From: DAIOFH01 sp036745875
Lineage (GTDB): Bacteria > Planctomycetota > SZUA-567
Assembly: GCA_036745875.1 (NCBI GenBank)
Contig: DAIOFH010000032.1
Coordinates: 1-35,219, forward strand
Direction of reading: 5' to 3'
Length of the DNA: 35,219 nt
Shown: positions 33,332 to 35,219 of the stretch, one piece after another
Layout: each line of letters starts with the position of its first letter
How positions within the stretch are numbered: the first letter of the stretch is position 1
Notes under the pieces: model-generated
What the model was told of the DNA's origin: nothing
Database searches by the model: none
What the model saw: the letters and a program-made list of their open reading frames with translations, nothing else
Program-made: the position numbers and the translations under genes

Positions 33332-34678
33332 ATGTCAGAGATAGTCGCAACGCCGTCCCTGGCGCTGAAGAAAACCATACGCCTGTTCGCCTTTTGCGCC
33401 ATTGTGCTCGGCGGGCTGAGCCTGGCCATATCCGGGTATTTCACCGAAGACGTCATGACCAGGGCGGAAAACGCCGCCAAGGCGAACCTGCAAATACTGT
33501 GGGACAGCTACCAGCACTACTATATCGAGGTTAACGGCAGGGTCGTGCGGCCGGATCAAAATTTCGACACTGTCTCCGAAGGCCAGGCCTACGCCATGCT
33601 GCGGGCGGTGTGGCAGAACGACCGTTCCACCTTCGACCGGGTCTATTCCTGGACCGAGGACAACCTGTCGCGTCTCGGCACCCACTACAACGACCATCTA
33701 TTGGCATGGCATTTCCAGGTCGACAGCCTCGGGAACGCTGCTGTCGCCGACGTCAATTCCGCCATCGACGCCGACTTGGACTACGCACTGGCATTGTTCC
33801 TCGCTGCCAGGCTTTGGAGCGACGGCAAGGCTCCGGGCGGGCATATGCCTTATCGCGAAAAAGCCGTGGCCGTTACGGACAGCATCATGTCCAAGGCCGT
33901 ATTGACCCATCCGAACGGCGAACTTGTTCTGCTGCCGTGGCCGCAGTCGGATCGGACGAATCTAGGGGAAGACATCGGACAGCTTGAAATAAACCCCTCC
34001 TATTTTTCTCCCGGCCACTACCGGGTGTTCAATTATGAGACGCAAAACCAGAGTTGGGGCAAGCTGGTGGAAGATACCTACCGCCAGTTGTCACGCATCA
34101 TGAATTATGAGGTGGAAAGCCCGGACAGCGCCAGGGTGGTCCCGGACTGGATCATGATGAACCCGAACGGCAGCTTTTCCCTGCACAAGGAGAAAGGCAT
34201 GGTGTCCGGCTGGGAGGCGTTCCGCACCTGGTGGCGCTTGCGGGTGGATTACGATTTTTCCGGCAACCCGGCGGCCAGGGCCTTTATTGAAAAATACCTT
34301 CCAGCCTTTTTGCGCAAATCCATGGAAGGATCCGGCGGCGAAGTCGCGGCCGCTTCCGACCTGAACGGCAACCCGACGGTGGAATACACCAATTCCGGGA
34401 TGACCGGGACATACAGCTGGGTCCTCAGGGATTTCGAGCCGTCGCTATCCCGCACCATGCAGCGTCAGGCCTATCGCGGCCTGCGCCACGAACAGGTCGG
34501 CCGTGAGGAGTATATGTATTTCAACACCACCTGGGACGGCTATTACACCAACAGCTGGGCATGGCTGTGCATGACCGAGGGTACCAGCAGCTTCCCCTAT
34601 GGCCGGCTGTACAATTTCCACCAGGGCTCGACAGGCGCGGCATCAAGCGCCAACCTGGCGTCGGCGGAGGGCAAATAA
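33332..34678 (+). CDS. membrane-anchored glycoside hydrolase family 8 (BcsZ-like endoglucanase)
   Basis: The 448-residue protein has an N-terminal hydrophobic segment (about 17-37), a signal anchor or signal peptide, and then a GH8 (alpha/alpha)6-barrel domain. The proton-donor glutamate is E83 in VSEGQAYAML. The conserved acidic block is IDADLDYALAL (145-155), and NPSYFSPGHYRVF is typical. In the GH8 segment usually reading YDAxRxxWR, this protein reads WEAFRTWWR, placing E295 where family members carry the catalytic Asp; activity may be kept or altered. BcsZ-type enzymes trim the nascent glucan in the periplasm and are needed for normal export. The start follows the synthase stop with no gap, and the end overlaps the next gene by one base. 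Confidence 0.92.
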   Translation: MSEIVATPSLALKKTIRLFAFCAIVLGGLSLAISGYFTEDVMTRAENAAKANLQILWDSYQHYYIEVNGRVVRPDQNFDTVSEGQAYAMLRAVWQNDRSTFDRVYSWTEDNLSRLGTHYNDHLLAWHFQVDSLGNAAVADVNSAIDADLDYALALFLAARLWSDGKAPGGHMPYREKAVAVTDSIMSKAVLTHPNGELVLLPWPQSDRTNLGEDIGQLEINPSYFSPGHYRVFNYETQNQSWGKLVEDTYRQLSRIMNYEVESPDSARVVPDWIMMNPNGSFSLHKEKGMVSGWEAFRTWWRLRVDYDFSGNPAARAFIEKYLPAFLRKSMEGSGGEVAAASDLNGNPTVEYTNSGMTGTYSWVLRDFEPSLSRTMQRQAYRGLRHEQVGREEYMYFNTTWDGYYTNSWAWLCMTEGTSSFPYGRLYNFHQGSTGAASSANLASAEGK

Positions 34679-34914
34679 TGATCAGTAAACCGGAACTGTT
34701 GCGGAAGATCAAGGACATCATCGTTTCCGAAGGCTATACCATGCCGTTGTACATGGGCCACCTGCTGCAGACCCTGCCGTGGTACGGCTTGTCCGCCGAG
34801 ATGGAAAAAACGGCGTACGACGTGCTGGAAAAAATCCGCCGGGAAACGGAACAGAACCGCCAGACAACGGAAGCCATCTACGCGGCGGTGCAGGAGCGGC
34901 GGCACACGGAATAA
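34678..34914 (+). CDS. small helical protein of the exopolysaccharide operon, unknown function
   Basis: This 78-residue protein begins at the ATG in TAATG that overlaps the GH8 stop, with GGAGG upstream; the frame is open further upstream but only as antisense-like sequence inside GH8. It has no signal peptide or membrane segment. The middle is aromatic (LYMGHLLQTLPWYGL) and the C-terminal half is a charged helix (YDVLEKIRRETEQNRQTTEA). I recognise no family. Its place between GH8 and the last gene, with coupled translation, implies an accessory role such as binding the synthase's cytosolic side. Confidence 0.75.
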   Translation: MISKPELLRKIKDIIVSEGYTMPLYMGHLLQTLPWYGLSAEMEKTAYDVLEKIRRETEQNRQTTEAIYAAVQERRHTE

Positions 34915-34941
34915 TTCACCATTCATAAGGAGTTCGCGACC

Positions 34942-35169
34942 ATGTTGACGCAAAGCGATTTTGTCTCCATGTTGACTGATTTGCAGGTGCAGATGGTAAC
35001 GACCATAAAGACGATCCAGACCTTGACGAACGAAATCGAGGACAAGGAATTGCGCTATCAGTTCGTCGCCATGGCGCAGTCGAAACAGCGCCATCTCGAG
35101 GCGATGAACGCCCTGGCGTCGCTGGTTAAGGGCGGTGTTTCCAGTCTTACGGCCGTTGCACCCAAATAA
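34942..35169 (+). CDS. small helical-hairpin protein, last gene of the exopolysaccharide operon
   Basis: The 75-residue protein is preceded by AAGGAG 9 nt before the ATG and starts 27 nt after the previous stop. It seems to be two amphipathic helices (about 5-33 and 35-64) with no signal peptide. The second helix contains QRHLEAMNAL; the arrangement faintly resembles half of a ferritin-like bundle, but there is no convincing metal-site pair. A terminator hairpin follows at the window edge, so this is the last gene of the operon. Function unknown. Confidence 0.72.
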   Translation: MLTQSDFVSMLTDLQVQMVTTIKTIQTLTNEIEDKELRYQFVAMAQSKQRHLEAMNALASLVKGGVSSLTAVAPK

Positions 35170-35198
35170 AATGGTATTTTTTTAAATCCAAAAACACA

Positions 35199-35219
35199 CC
35201 CCGCCAGCATGTGGCGGGG
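35199..35219 (+). terminator. terminator hairpin at the end of the operon, cut by the window edge
   Basis: CCCCGCCA (35199-35206) and TGGCGGGG (35212-35219) form a perfect 8-bp GC-rich stem with a 5-nt loop, 29 nt after the last stop. The T-tract expected next lies beyond the window. Confidence 0.8.

Noticed and set aside
1..35219. CRISPR arrays, tRNA or rRNA genes, insertion-sequence transposases, integrases
   Set aside because: None seen: no regularly spaced direct repeats, no cloverleaf candidates and no transposase motifs in any plausible frame.

Overview
The window reads as chromosome of a Gram-negative (diderm, lipid A-making) bacterium of moderate to high G+C. The evidence is a complete block for outer-membrane and lipopolysaccharide assembly: bamA, skp/ompH, lpxD, an lpxC-fabZ fusion gene and lpxA, plus an MsbA-type lipid A flippase and a core-type glycosyltransferase. 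The LpxC-FabZ fusion is known from Bacteroidota/Chlorobi and from some PVC-superphylum lineages. A Lentisphaerota/Kiritimatiellota-like origin is my best guess, but no rRNA or other decisive marker is present.

Layout. Positions 1-357 are AT-rich and non-coding and carry two parS-like 16-mers 39 bp apart. Two plus-strand genes follow (an exported protein with a DnaJ-like CXXCXGXG zinc site; an iron-sulfur flavoprotein), closed by a hairpin shared with the convergent gene. From 1887 to 23875 everything is on the minus strand. In transcription order there are four blocks: (a) bamA, with its own strong terminator; (b) skp, lpxD, lpxC-fabZ, lpxA and an orphan ABC ATPase, overlapping or closely spaced; (c) a zinc alcohol dehydrogenase with a good sigma70 promoter, about 200 nt of leader and a terminator; (d) hsp20, lon, sppA, an unknown exported protein, alaS, a glycosyltransferase, msbA and an AMMECR1 protein. 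Dispersed or palindromic repeats lie between alaS and the glycosyltransferase, between lon and sppA, and between lpxD and skp.

The most interesting part is the plus-strand operon at 24822-35169. It has six tightly packed genes behind a 946-bp non-coding region with potential RNA structure, and it is followed by a terminator hairpin at the window end. It encodes: (1) a 1198-residue protein with six MshEN-like 24-residue half-motifs, a degenerate protein-kinase fold, one membrane span and a TPR tail; (2) a 1089-residue protein with an N-terminal hydrophobic anchor, a Tyr/Pro/Gln-rich linker, many TPRs and a C-terminal beta-barrel; (3) a BcsA-like processive family-2 glycosyltransferase with D, DxD, TED, QxxRW and an FxVTxK-type gating motif but no PilZ domain; (4) a membrane-anchored GH8 (BcsZ-like) glycanase; (5, 6) two small helical proteins. 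This looks like a complete synthase-dependent exopolysaccharide machine without BcsB and without PilZ. I infer that the MshEN-like array may supply cyclic-di-GMP control and that the TPR proteins bridge the envelope. I know of no named system with this exact gene set.
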